Assembly: GCF_900105535.1 (NCBI RefSeq)
Contig: NZ_LT629779.1
Coordinates: forward strand, 124,001 to 188,000
Reading direction: 5' to 3'
DNA: 64,000 nt
Source: Pseudarthrobacter equi
Lineage (GTDB): Bacteria; Actinomycetota; Actinomycetes; Actinomycetales; Micrococcaceae
The notes under the pieces: model-generated
Databases searched by the model: none
What the model was told of the DNA's origin: nothing
What the model saw: the letters and a program-made list of their open reading frames with translations, nothing else
Shown here: piece after piece, positions 1-8,179 of the stretch
Layout of the letters: the number at the start of each line of letters is the position of its first letter
How positions within the stretch are numbered: the stretch's first letter is position 1
Made by a program: the position numbers and the translations under genes

Positions 1-46
1 CGGACGGCCCTTACCCTGAGCAACCATCTCCGCTAGCGTGAAGCCC

Positions 47-1051
47 ATGGAATTCAGATACCTCGGAAACAGCGGTTTCAAAGTCTCGGAAATCACATTC
101 GGCAACTGGTTGACGCACGGCTCCCAGGTGGAGAATGACGTCGCCTCGCAGTGCGTGCGCGCCGCCCTCGACGCCGGCATCAGCACCTTCGACACTGCCG
201 ACGTCTATGCCAACACCGCGGCGGAGACGGTCCTGGGCGAGGCCCTGAAGGGCGAGCGCCGCGAATCGCTGGAGATCTTCACGAAGGTCTTCGGCCCCAC
301 CGGCCCCAAGGGCAAGAACGATCTTGGCCTGTCCCGCAAACACATCATGGATTCCGTCAACGGCTCGCTGCGCCGGCTGCAGACGGACTACATAGACCTC
401 TACCAGGCCCACCGGTACGACTTCGAAACGCCGCTCGAGGAGACCATGCAGGCGTTCGCGGACATCGTCCGCCAGGGCAAGGCTCTCTACATTGGCGTCA
501 GCGAGTGGACCGCGGACCAGCTCCGGGAGGGGCACAAGCTGTCCCGGGAACTGGGCTTCCAGCTGATCTCCAACCAGCCGCAGTACTCCATGCTCTGGCG
601 CGTCATCGAAGCCGAGGTGGTACCGGCGTCGGAGGAACTGGGCGTGTCCCAGATCGTCTGGTCACCCATGGCGCAGGGTGTCCTGAGCGGCAAGTACCTG
701 CCCGGCCAGCCCGCACCCGAAGGCAGCCGCGCCACCGACGAAAAGGGCGGCGCCAAGATGATCTCGCGGTGGATGCGCGACGACGTCCTGCAGGGTGTGC
801 AGGACCTCAAGCCAATCGCGGAGGAGGCAGGCCTGTCCATGCCGCAGCTGGCTGTGGCCTGGGTGCTGCAGAACCCCAACGTGGCTTCCGCCATCGTAGG
901 CGCCTCACGCCCGGAGCAGATCGCCGACAGTGTGGCTGCCGCAGGAGTGAAGCTGGAGCCGGACGTACTGAAGAAGATCGACGACGCAATCGGTGCCCTC
1001 GCCGAACGCGATCCCGCGCAGACCAAGTCGCCCGCCACGCGGGAAGCCTAG
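47..1051 (+). CDS. Aldo/keto reductase
   Basis: A 334-residue NAD(P)H-dependent aldo/keto reductase, of the branch related to the potassium-channel beta subunit (AKR6-like). Visible family signatures are FDTADVYA near residue 47 with the catalytic Asp and Tyr, a Lys in IFTKVF, the His in YQAHRYD, and the C-terminal cofactor loop IVGASRPEQI. The ATG at 47 gives the usual N-terminus (MEFRYLGNSG); an in-frame GTG lies 9 bases upstream. The next gene starts 5 bases after the stop, so the two are probably cotranscribed. The substrate cannot be told from sequence. Confidence 0.9.
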   Translation: MEFRYLGNSGFKVSEITFGNWLTHGSQVENDVASQCVRAALDAGISTFDTADVYANTAAETVLGEALKGERRESLEIFTKVFGPTGPKGKNDLGLSRKHIMDSVNGSLRRLQTDYIDLYQAHRYDFETPLEETMQAFADIVRQGKALYIGVSEWTADQLREGHKLSRELGFQLISNQPQYSMLWRVIEAEVVPASEELGVSQIVWSPMAQGVLSGKYLPGQPAPEGSRATDEKGGAKMISRWMRDDVLQGVQDLKPIAEEAGLSMPQLAVAWVLQNPNVASAIVGASRPEQIADSVAAAGVKLEPDVLKKIDDAIGALAERDPAQTKSPATREA

Positions 1052-1055
1052 GCGA

Positions 1056-1910
1056 ATGGCGGCGGACCTGCCGGACCTTGCGGTCACCGGCTCTACCGGC
1101 GGGCTGGGCGGCATGGTGGCCAGGGAACTGGCAGGCGCCGGCTTCGCCCAGCGCCTGCTGGTGCGGGACCCGTCCCGCGCGCCTGAGCTGGAGCAGGCCG
1201 CCACCGCCGTGTGCAGCTACGGGGACGCGGAGGCCGCCCGGACTGCCCTTGAGGGGGTCCGGGTGCTGTTCATGGTGTCCGCCGCCGAGGCGGAGGACCG
1301 GCTGCAGCAGCACTTTGCGTTCGTGGATGCCGCGGCCGGCGCCGGGGTGCAGCACGTGGTGTACACGTCCTTTTACGGGGCGGCCCCGGATGCCACGTTC
1401 ACGCTGGCCCGGGACCATTACGCCACCGAAGAACGGATCCGGGCCTCCGGGATGGATTACACGTTCCTGCGGGACAACTTCTACCTGGACTTCCTGCCCC
1501 TGATGACCGATGACCAGGGGGTCATCAAGGGACCGGCCGGTGACGGCGTGTTTTCCGGGGTGGCCCGGGAGGACATTGCGCGCAGTGCAGTTGCGGTGCT
1601 GAGGGACCCCGCCATCCACAAGGGCAAGACCTATCAGCTCACCGGCCCCGAAGAGCTCTCCATGGCCCGGGCTGCGGAAATCATCAGCGAAGGTACCGGC
1701 AGGGACGTCACCTACCAGGCGGAGACGCTGGAGGAAGCCTACGCGTCGCGGGCACCCTATAACGCACCAAAGTGGCAGGTGGATGCCTGGGTCAGCACCT
1801 ACACCGCCATGGCGGCAGGCGAGATGGCGGGCATTTCACTCGACGTGCATGGGCTGACGGGCCAGGACCCCATCAGCCTCGCGGAGTTCCTGACCCGGCC
1901 CGTGCTGTAG
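1056..1910 (+). CDS. NmrA-like SDR family NAD(P)-binding protein
   Basis: A 284-residue atypical short-chain dehydrogenase of the NmrA/QorB-like type. The N-terminal Rossmann motif reads TGSTGGLGGMVARELAG, followed by an Arg-rich strand (RLLVRDPSR) expected to bind NADP phosphate. The middle carries a Y-T-F-L-R stretch typical of the family, which often lacks the full Tyr-x3-Lys pair. The ATG at 1056 puts the glycine-rich loop at its usual place; an in-frame start at 993 would overlap the preceding gene. It is either an NAD(P)H:quinone-type reductase or a redox-sensing regulator; the data do not decide. Confidence 0.85.
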   Translation: MAADLPDLAVTGSTGGLGGMVARELAGAGFAQRLLVRDPSRAPELEQAATAVCSYGDAEAARTALEGVRVLFMVSAAEAEDRLQQHFAFVDAAAGAGVQHVVYTSFYGAAPDATFTLARDHYATEERIRASGMDYTFLRDNFYLDFLPLMTDDQGVIKGPAGDGVFSGVAREDIARSAVAVLRDPAIHKGKTYQLTGPEELSMARAAEIISEGTGRDVTYQAETLEEAYASRAPYNAPKWQVDAWVSTYTAMAAGEMAGISLDVHGLTGQDPISLAEFLTRPVL

Positions 1911-2011
1911 CTTTTCTTGCGTCTTTAGGGCGTTGACGGGCGCGCGGGGCGGGCGTAAACCAGAGGCAAGGAACCACCGCCCCGCCATCCGCCCCACAGA
2001 ATCGCAGCGCC

Positions 2012-3130
2012 ATGACGCAGACCCAACACAACCTGCAGTCCGTCCAGGCGGAAACCCCGGAAGGCACGGCGCCCGCGGGTCCCACCACCGGTCCGCTGAC
2101 CGCGGAGGAACTGCAGCTCTCGGCCCGCAACCACTCCATGCCGCTGGAAGCGATGCGCCGTGACGTCACTCCACCGGGCCTGCACTATGTCCTCACCCAC
2201 TTCGACATTCCGGACATCGATGCAACATCCTGGCACCTGCTGATCGGCGGGGCGGTGGAACGGTCCCTGGAACTGAGCATGGCGGCCCTGCACAAGGACC
2301 CTGCCATCACCGTCCCCGTGACGCTGGAGTGCGCCGGCAACGGCCGTTCCCTGCTCAGTCCCCGGCCCATCAGCCAGCCCTGGGTCCTTGAAGCCGTGGG
2401 GACGGCGTACTGGACGGGTGTCCCGCTCGCCTACCTGCTGGGCAAGGCGGGCGTCCTGCCCAGCGCCCGGGAAGTCGTCTTCACCGGTGCCGACGCCGGG
2501 ATCCAGGGCGGCGTCCGGCAGCGGTACGCGCGCAGCCTGCCGATCCGCGAGGCCATGCGGGCCGACGTCGTGCTTGCCTACTCGATGAACGGCCACGAGC
2601 TCCCGCCCCAGCACGGCTACCCCCTGCGCCTGGTGGTCCCCGGCTGGTACGGCATGACGAGCGTGAAGTGGCTGGAATCCATCGAAGTGGTCACCGCCCC
2701 CTTTACGGGGTTCCAGCAGCACGTCGCCTACCGCTACCAGGATTCCGCGGACGACGCCGGCACGCCGGTTTCGCGGATCAGGGTACGTTCGCTGATGGTT
2801 CCGCCGGGCATTCCGGACTTCCTCACCCGGAACCGGACCCTGGCCGCCGGCCCTGTCCTGCTGCAGGGCAGGGCGTGGTCCGGTGAAGGTGCTGTGACCG
2901 GCGTGGAAATCGGCATTGACGGGGCCTGGCTGCCGGCGCAGCTCGAGAAGCCGCTTGGCGGATTCGCGTGGCGGAAGTGGACCCTGCCATGGGTGGCCGA
3001 GCCCGGCGAACACGTGCTGTCCTGCCGCGCCACCGATGCCACCGGCGCCACCCAGCCCCTGGAGCAGAACTGGAACTACCAGGGCATGGCCAACAACATG
3101 GTGCAGCAGGTCCGGGTAACGGTCGCCTAG
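2012..3130 (+). CDS. Sulfite oxidase-like molybdopterin oxidoreductase
   Basis: A 372-residue protein of the sulfite oxidase family: an oxidoreductase molybdopterin-binding domain (about 40-235) followed by a Mo-co dimerisation domain (about 250-370). The molybdenum-ligating cysteine is in LECAGNGRS (Cys107). The molybdopterin-binding stretch GYPLRLVVPGWYGMTSVKW is well kept. There is no haem b5 domain, no twin-arginine signal and no membrane segment, so it looks cytoplasmic and would use another electron acceptor. Known relatives oxidise sulfite, but actinobacterial members are mostly uncharacterised. It is separated from its neighbours by about 100 and 40 bases, so is possibly monocistronic. 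Confidence 0.88.
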   Translation: MTQTQHNLQSVQAETPEGTAPAGPTTGPLTAEELQLSARNHSMPLEAMRRDVTPPGLHYVLTHFDIPDIDATSWHLLIGGAVERSLELSMAALHKDPAITVPVTLECAGNGRSLLSPRPISQPWVLEAVGTAYWTGVPLAYLLGKAGVLPSAREVVFTGADAGIQGGVRQRYARSLPIREAMRADVVLAYSMNGHELPPQHGYPLRLVVPGWYGMTSVKWLESIEVVTAPFTGFQQHVAYRYQDSADDAGTPVSRIRVRSLMVPPGIPDFLTRNRTLAAGPVLLQGRAWSGEGAVTGVEIGIDGAWLPAQLEKPLGGFAWRKWTLPWVAEPGEHVLSCRATDATGATQPLEQNWNYQGMANNMVQQVRVTVA

Positions 3131-3153
3131 GGCTGGGGCCCGGGCGCCGGGGC

Positions 3154-3159
3154 TATACT
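3154..3159 (+). promoter_or_regulatory. -10 element of a possibly leaderless gene
   Basis: TATACT lies 11 bases before the ATG at 3171, so transcription would begin at or within a few bases of the start codon. No clear -35 hexamer is seen. Leaderless starts are common in actinobacteria. Confidence 0.4.
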
Positions 3160-3170
3160 CGGTGCCAACC

Positions 3171-3554
3171 ATGACGAGCCTTCCCTCCTCCCCCGCCAGC
3201 GCCCGCATTGACGCGTGGCTGTGGGCCATCCGCGCCTACAAGACGCGTTCGGCCGCCACCGCAGCCTGCCGCGCCGGCCACGTCCGGCTCAACGGCACGC
3301 CGGCCAAGGCATCCGCCACCCTCGTCACTGGCGATACGGTGACGGTCCGGATGCCCGGCTACGAACGGATCCTCGAGGTCCGCCGCCTGATCGTCAAACG
3401 CGTCGGCGCGGAAGTGGCGTCGCACTGTTTCACCGACCACACCCCGCCACGGCCCGTGGCCCCTGCCCTGGGCATTCCGCAGCGGGACCGGGGCACCGGC
3501 CGGCCCACGAAGAAGGACCGCCGGGAGATGGACCGCCTCCGCGGTTCCGCATGA
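3171..3554 (+). CDS. S4-domain RNA-binding protein (Hsp15-like)
   Basis: A 127-residue protein whose N-terminal 65 residues are an S4 RNA-binding fold: ARIDAWLWAIRAYKTRSAATAACRAGHVRLNG followed by a basic strand. The C-terminal tail is short and basic. This matches the heat-shock protein 15 family (HslR), which binds 50S subunits carrying stalled nascent chains; that role here is by family only. The ATG at 3171 is preferred over GTG 3162 because the fold begins right after it and a TATACT -10 box sits 11 bases upstream, suggesting a leaderless message. Confidence 0.85.
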   Translation: MTSLPSSPASARIDAWLWAIRAYKTRSAATAACRAGHVRLNGTPAKASATLVTGDTVTVRMPGYERILEVRRLIVKRVGAEVASHCFTDHTPPRPVAPALGIPQRDRGTGRPTKKDRREMDRLRGSA

Positions 3555-3626
3555 CGTGCCGCGGGCAGCGAGCGGATCACCGTGGCTTCAGCCCAGTGAC
3601 AGCAACCCAGTGACGGCAGCACCGTG

Positions 3627-5150
3627 ATGCCGCCTGCCGTGGAACTCGTCCTGGCCTCCGTACGCCGCCCCGGTTCGAAGGCACCCCTCGATGTGCACCT
3701 CCGCGGCGGCGTGGTGGCTGGGATCAGCCCGGCGGGGACGCTGGCGCACAAGGCCCGGCCCCTCAGGACCGTCGACTGCGCCGGACGGTTCATCATCCCG
3801 GGGCTGTGGGACGAACACGTCCATTTCACCCAGTGGGCCCTGCACGCGAACCGCCTTGACCTCGCCGCGGCGACGTCCGCGCGGGAGGCGGCAGCCGCCG
3901 TCGGAACCTTCATGGCCGCGGATCCCGCTGGCGCGGACGGAACCGGGCCCGGCCACCCGGTCACCGCTGTGGGTGTGGGCTTCCGTGATGCCCTGTGGCC
4001 GGATACGCCCACGTTGGCCATGCTCGATGCCGCCGCCGGGGAACGGCCGGCCGCGCTCATCAGCCACGACCTGCACTGCGTGTGGGTGAACACGGCTGCC
4101 GCCCGCCGCTACGGGCTCCGGGTGGACGGCTCGGGGCTGCTCCGCGAGGAACCTGCCTTCCTCCTGACCCGCGAGCTGGGCCGGCTGCCGGATGCGGTGG
4201 TGGACGGCTGGGTCAGCCAGGCCGCAAGGGAGGCCGCCGCCAGGGGCGTGGTGGGCGTGGTGGATTTTGAGATGACGTGGAACCGCGATCCGTGGCTGCG
4301 GCGGATGGCCGCCGGTTTCGACAGCCTGCGTGTGGAGGCCGGCGTGTACCCGGCGGACCTTGAACGGGCTGCGGCCGAGGGCCTGCGGACGGGCAGGGAG
4401 GTACCCGTCGGCAACGGCCTGCTGCGCACAGGCCCACTGAAAGTCCTGATTGACGGTTCCCTGAACACCCGGACCGCGTACTGCGTGGATCCGTACCCTT
4501 TTGGCGGGCACGGCCTGCTGACCGTTCCCGTTGACGAGCTGCGTGCCCTGCTGCTGCGGGCGCGGGACACCGGGTTCGTGCCGGCAGTCCACGCCATCGG
4601 TGATGCCGCCAACCGGGTGGCCCTGGACGCGTTCGGGCATACCGGCATCGGCGGCCGGATCGAGCATGCCCAGTTTGTCCGGCGGGAGGACTTTGCCCGT
4701 TTCGCCGCCCTGGGCGTGGTGGCCAGCGTGCAGCCGGTGCATGCGCTCGATGACCGGGACGCCGCCGACGCCAACTGGAGCGGGCGGACAGACCGGGCCT
4801 TTCCACTGCGGTCGCTGCTGGACGCAGGTGCTGCCCTGGCGCTGGGATCGGATGCCCCGGTGGCCCCTCTCGATCCCTGGGCAGCGGTGTCGGCCGCCAC
4901 TACCCGGTCGTCCTTCGACGGCCGCGATCCGTGGCAACCGCAGGAAGCCATCACCCGCGAACAGGCCCTGGCAGCCTCCACCCGGGGCCGCGGCACGGTC
5001 CGGGTGGGCAGCCCGGCCGACCTCGTGCTTCTTGACGCCGATCCCTTGGCGGTTCCGGACTCCGGGCTGGCTGCCATGCCCGTCGCGGCAACGCTTGTGG
5101 GCGGGCAGTTCACGTACGACGCCGGATGGGCGGCTTTGCAGGCCGGCTGA
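3627..5150 (+). CDS. Amidohydrolase family protein (YtcJ-like)
   Basis: A 507-residue metal-dependent hydrolase of the amidohydrolase superfamily. The first metal motif (GLWDEHVHF) is near residue 58, an AVHAIGDAANR stretch near 320 supplies a later metal histidine, and the conserved aspartate is in ALGSDAPVAPLDPW near 413. The N- and C-terminal beta-sandwich strands and the closing PADLVLLDADPL stretch are typical. Family members hydrolyse amide or ester bonds of varied substrates. GTG at 3624 and ATG at 3627 are adjacent; ATG is chosen. The gene starts 72 bases after the S4 gene. Confidence 0.87.
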   Translation: MPPAVELVLASVRRPGSKAPLDVHLRGGVVAGISPAGTLAHKARPLRTVDCAGRFIIPGLWDEHVHFTQWALHANRLDLAAATSAREAAAAVGTFMAADPAGADGTGPGHPVTAVGVGFRDALWPDTPTLAMLDAAAGERPAALISHDLHCVWVNTAAARRYGLRVDGSGLLREEPAFLLTRELGRLPDAVVDGWVSQAAREAAARGVVGVVDFEMTWNRDPWLRRMAAGFDSLRVEAGVYPADLERAAAEGLRTGREVPVGNGLLRTGPLKVLIDGSLNTRTAYCVDPYPFGGHGLLTVPVDELRALLLRARDTGFVPAVHAIGDAANRVALDAFGHTGIGGRIEHAQFVRREDFARFAALGVVASVQPVHALDDRDAADANWSGRTDRAFPLRSLLDAGAALALGSDAPVAPLDPWAAVSAATTRSSFDGRDPWQPQEAITREQALAASTRGRGTVRVGSPADLVLLDADPLAVPDSGLAAMPVAATLVGGQFTYDAGWAALQAG

Positions 5151-5177
5151 ACCGTGCCTGCCAGGCAGCCTTTTCGG

Positions 5178-5690
5178 TCAGGCGGGGGCGCTGCCGCGCG
5201 CCTGGACAAGATTCGCGAACGGCAGCTTCCCGAACTCCGCCACAAAGCCTGCGTGGTAATCGGCCTCCGCCTGGTTCAGGTGCTCAGCCGGCAGCTCTTT
5301 CCAGGCCACAACCAAGTCGGTCGCATCAACCAACTGCCAGATGAGCCTCCCGTCCCAGTGGCCCGGCGGCTTCCCTCGACCGAAATCAACAAACTCCTGG
5401 ATCTGGCGCCTCAGTCCCCGGTTGCCCTTGCTGCCGGGGCCGGCCTTGCCGAGGTAGAGGACTGATGCCGACTCCACCCACGCGGCCCGGAGCGCCGGAT
5501 CGGGGAGGGACGGCTGTCTTTTCTTGAAGACGCCGGCGGTGCTCCTTTTCAGGAAGCGGGGCAGAAACCCGGCCGGCGCAACAACGACGAACAGCCCGGT
5601 TCCCTGTGGGATACGCGTGATGTCGAGATCGTCGATGGGTCTAAAGCCTGCGAAACCCTCGGCTTTCAGGCCTTTCCTGGTGAACTGCAC
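5178..5690 (-). CDS. GIY-YIG-like hypothetical protein
   Basis: About 170 residues. The visible blocks are GLFVVVAPAGF, then FKKRQPSLPDPALRAAWV, then SVLYLGKAGPG, RQIQEFVDFGRG and GHWDGRLIWQL, ending in LPFAN. The GLFVV and LYLGK strands resemble the two strands of a GIY-YIG nuclease fold, but they are about 45 residues apart instead of 10-20, and catalytic competence is uncertain. No ATG exists near the N-terminus; GTG 5690 gives the most family-like start, although its AAGGAG sits only one base upstream, so the start is provisional. It diverges from the next gene and lies beside hipBA. Confidence 0.6.
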   Translation of the reverse strand: MQFTRKGLKAEGFAGFRPIDDLDITRIPQGTGLFVVVAPAGFLPRFLKRSTAGVFKKRQPSLPDPALRAAWVESASVLYLGKAGPGSKGNRGLRRQIQEFVDFGRGKPPGHWDGRLIWQLVDATDLVVAWKELPAEHLNQAEADYHAGFVAEFGKLPFANLVQARGSAPA

Positions 5691-5835
5691 GCTCCTTATT
5701 GAACAGCATCGCCGGCGGCGGCCAGCCCGGCGGCCGGAACCGGTCCGTGTTTTTCCCCTGCCCACCCCTCTGCGGAGAAGCGTAGAGTGGCATCAGACGC
5801 CTGTTTCTGGACGCCGTGCTGCTGAGGGAGAGATC

Positions 5836-6453
5836 GTGACGATTGATTGGGACGAAAAGAAAGCCCTGCTACAGGAACCGAACATCGCGAAGGTAACCCA
5901 GCTTTGCGACGAACTCATGGAGAAGAAGCCCGGCTCCACCGTCCCGTACATCGACCCGGTGCACGATGAGGATGAATGCCGGATCGTCAGCCTCCAGGTG
6001 AGCCCGGGGAAGGGCACCGAATCCGGATTCGTGTCCCACAACAACGACGATGAGGCGGCACGCCGCGCAACCCAGATCTACGAACTGGCCGAGCTGGATC
6101 CCCGCTACGTCATGCCCTGGAACGCATACCCCTGGGTGCGGGAAAGCGGCAGCCCCTCGGCGCTGAGTATCCAGGAGAAGACGGATGGCCTCCGCCCGTT
6201 CCGCCAGTTCCTCAAGATCAACTCCCGTGTCTCGGCCATCATCGCCCACGGAACGGACGCGTCCGCCTTCCTGACGCTCTACGAGAAGACCTACCACTCG
6301 GCGCTGAAGAACAGTGGCATCAAGATCTACAAGGCCACCGCGCTTGGCGGGCGTGCCTTCGCCGTTTCGGATACAAAGCAGGAAGAGATCCTCACCAAGA
6401 ACGTGGAGATCTACAAGGACGCCATGCAGCGGGCGGGCATCCAGCACCTGTGA
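5836..6453 (+). CDS. Hypothetical protein, weakly uracil-DNA-glycosylase-like
   Basis: A 205-residue soluble protein that begins at GTG 5836 behind GAGGGAG. The N-terminal third is acidic. The middle carries DPRYVMPWNAYPWVRESG, then a hydrophobic strand ending in IIAHGTDASAFL, then a basic segment. The order P-W-N-A-Y-P-W followed by a hydrophobic strand and an HG turn recalls the uracil-DNA glycosylase fold, but I cannot confirm the catalytic motifs, so this is only a hint. Codon use is slightly less GC-rich than in surrounding genes. Its divergent neighbour is the GIY-YIG-like gene and the hipA gene converges on it. Confidence 0.7.
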   Translation: MTIDWDEKKALLQEPNIAKVTQLCDELMEKKPGSTVPYIDPVHDEDECRIVSLQVSPGKGTESGFVSHNNDDEAARRATQIYELAELDPRYVMPWNAYPWVRESGSPSALSIQEKTDGLRPFRQFLKINSRVSAIIAHGTDASAFLTLYEKTYHSALKNSGIKIYKATALGGRAFAVSDTKQEEILTKNVEIYKDAMQRAGIQHL

Positions 6454-6496
6454 ACCGGCCCGGGCGGGCAGCACACCGGCCCGGAGGCGTTGCGCC

Positions 6497-7753
6497 CTAG
6501 CTTTCGAACAGGCGGCGGCGGTGCTTCAGCTCCTTGACCCACGCCCTGGTGACCATGTCCGGGAACGGCGACCTGCCGCCGTCGTTCTTCCCGGCCGGTG
6601 CGGTGCCGGCGAATGCTGTCCCTGCCTCAAGGTCGGCAAGCAGCGGCCCCGCCGCCCGTAACGCCAGGTCGATGACCTTGGATGCGGCGCGCTCCGGAAG
6701 CCCGAGGCCCGCGGTCCAGCCCAGGAAGTGGCGGCGGGAAATACCCGTCCGCTTGCCGTCGATGGCCAGCGCGAGGGTCTTGTCGCCGTAGACAACCGTG
6801 GAGGGGATGTCGTAGACGGGCGCGACCACCCAGCCGGCCCGGGGATCCTGCACCATGGACACGTTCTTCGCGTGCAGGTCGCCATTACCGGTCAGCCAGG
6901 CGAAAGCTCCTTGGAGGGCAAGGTTGCGGAGTGCCGGCAGCGGCGCGGCGCAGTGCTCAGCCAGTGCCCGGCACACCTGCCCGTAGCCCACGTTGTACTT
7001 GTCCGCCGGGTACAGCCCGAGCACCTGGGCTCCGTCCTCGACGGCGAGCCGCAGGACCTCGTCGGAGCCGGCGCCGGCCGCTGCCTCCAACGGCGGCACG
7101 CGGTCAAAGCGCTCCACCAGCAGGCCCGGCCGCCCCGCCACGTCACGGATCAGCCCCACCCGGCTCAGCGGAATCCGCAGCTTGGCCGCGTAACGGAACA
7201 TGGCAAACTCGTTCTCCACCACATGCGGGAATTCGGGGGCGTTGAGCTTGAGGATGAACCGCTTCCCTTTGGCGGCCACGGGCAGCGAGATCATCCCGGC
7301 GGATAACTTGTCCTGCACGCCGGCAAGCGCCACGGGATCAATCAGGTCCGGGTCACCGAGAAGATGCTCGAAGTCGACCGGCTGGCGCGGGTCCAGTTCC
7401 ACCGCATGCTCGTCCGGATCCAGCGGTTCGCCGTGGCCGATGATCTGCACGTCGCCCACAGGGTTCCCGCCGGCCGCGATCAACAGGGAAAGGTCGTCGT
7501 CCGCACTGGTTTTGATGGACCGGCGCAGCGCATTCAGGCGCCGGCCCTCCGGCAGCAGGCCGGTGAAGTAGGGTGGTGCGGCACCTGCGGCGGACACGAC
7601 CGGTTCGCCGGTGAGGGGAAGGGAGGATGCGACGGCGGGTCCTCCGCCGGCCAGGTAGGCAGGGAGATAGCTGAACTTCGTTCCGCCGTCGTACCGCTCC
7701 AGCCGCGCGGCCAAAACCCCTGCCTTGTAGACGTCCGCGACGCGGTGCCTCAC
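6497..7753 (-). CDS. hipA: HipA-family serine/threonine kinase toxin
   Basis: A 418-residue HipA toxin kinase. The N-terminal subdomain (about 1-105) is followed by the P-loop-like motif LAGVQDK (143-149), the ATP-anchoring Lys169 in FILKLN, the catalytic loop NGDLHAKN (Asp292) and the metal-binding YDIPS (Asp315). In E. coli HipA these parts phosphorylate glutamyl-tRNA synthetase and induce persistence. The residue just before LAGVQDK is Ala142, where E. coli HipA has the autophosphorylated Ser150. The GTG start overlaps the hipB stop by four bases (GTGA), so the pair is translationally coupled. The substrate here is unknown. Confidence 0.92.
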   Translation of the reverse strand: MRHRVADVYKAGVLAARLERYDGGTKFSYLPAYLAGGGPAVASSLPLTGEPVVSAAGAAPPYFTGLLPEGRRLNALRRSIKTSADDDLSLLIAAGGNPVGDVQIIGHGEPLDPDEHAVELDPRQPVDFEHLLGDPDLIDPVALAGVQDKLSAGMISLPVAAKGKRFILKLNAPEFPHVVENEFAMFRYAAKLRIPLSRVGLIRDVAGRPGLLVERFDRVPPLEAAAGAGSDEVLRLAVEDGAQVLGLYPADKYNVGYGQVCRALAEHCAAPLPALRNLALQGAFAWLTGNGDLHAKNVSMVQDPRAGWVVAPVYDIPSTVVYGDKTLALAIDGKRTGISRRHFLGWTAGLGLPERAASKVIDLALRAAGPLLADLEAGTAFAGTAPAGKNDGGRSPFPDMVTRAWVKELKHRRRLFES

Positions 7754-8013
7754 GGCGCTTCACTCCCGGAATGGCGATGGCCGCTCAGGGAACGCTCCGC
7801 CTGGCTGGCCCTGTCGGCGATCCGCAGTTCGAGGCCCAGCGTGTCCAGGACCGCAAGCAGCGAATCCAGCTGCATGCTTGGCTTTCCCCGCTCCACGAAC
7901 CTGACGAACCGCTCCGATACGCCCGCCATGTCGGCGAGGTCCCGCTGGGTTAGCCGCAGTGTGGTGCGCCGGGCGCGGACTTCCGTGGCAACCAAGTCCA
8001 TTGCTGACGTCAT
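7750..8013 (-). CDS. hipB: HipB-family HTH antitoxin
   Basis: An 87-residue Xre/Cro-type protein. The helix-turn-helix is LTQRDLADMAGVSERFVRFV followed by ERGKPSMQLDSLLAVLDTLGLEL, the classic HipB arrangement of antitoxin and autorepressor. The C-terminal tail is charged and probably flexible. ATG 8013 is chosen because AGGAGG lies six bases upstream; an in-frame GTG at 8019 would abut that site. A perfect 14-bp palindrome ends two bases before the ribosome site and a near copy lies 73 bp upstream, consistent with autoregulation. Confidence 0.9.
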   Translation of the reverse strand: MTSAMDLVATEVRARRTTLRLTQRDLADMAGVSERFVRFVERGKPSMQLDSLLAVLDTLGLELRIADRASQAERSLSGHRHSGSEAP

Positions 8014-8027
8014 GCACACCCTCCTAA

Positions 8028-8041
8028 GGCACGATCGTGCC
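8028..8041. promoter_or_regulatory. Palindromic operator 1 (candidate HipB site)
   Basis: GGCACGATCGTGCC is a perfect 14-bp palindrome directly upstream of the hipB ribosome site and just downstream of a -10-like TACATT (minus strand, 8057-8052). A binding protein here would block hipBA transcription. Assignment to HipB is by position. Confidence 0.65.
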
Positions 8042-8100
8042 GGTTAAGGCCAATGTAGCAGCGCTGGAGTGGTTGCGATAAGGGGTTGCAGAGCATGAAC

Positions 8101-8114
8101 GGCACGTTCGTGCC
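8101..8114. promoter_or_regulatory. Palindromic operator 2 (candidate HipB site)
   Basis: GGCACGTTCGTGCC differs from operator 1 by one base. Both are followed by CGGT, and their centres are 73 bp apart, close to seven helical turns, which would allow a DNA loop. It lies between hipB and the divergent GntR-family gene, 30 bp before that gene's -35 box. Confidence 0.6.
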
Positions 8115-8143
8115 GGTGTTCCAAGGCGGCTGCAAAGTGGGGC

Positions 8144-8173
8144 TTGACACCCCCGTGTGACCGGTGCCATATT
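8144..8173 (+). promoter_or_regulatory. Promoter of the FCD regulator/asparagine operon
   Basis: TTGACA (8144-8149), an 18-base spacer and CATATT (8168-8173). Transcription would start about 8180, exactly at the GTG start codon, so the message may be leaderless. An ACAC-N4-GTGT dyad (8147-8158) overlaps the -35 region and may be an autoregulatory site. Confidence 0.6.
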
Positions 8174-8179
8174 TTAAAC

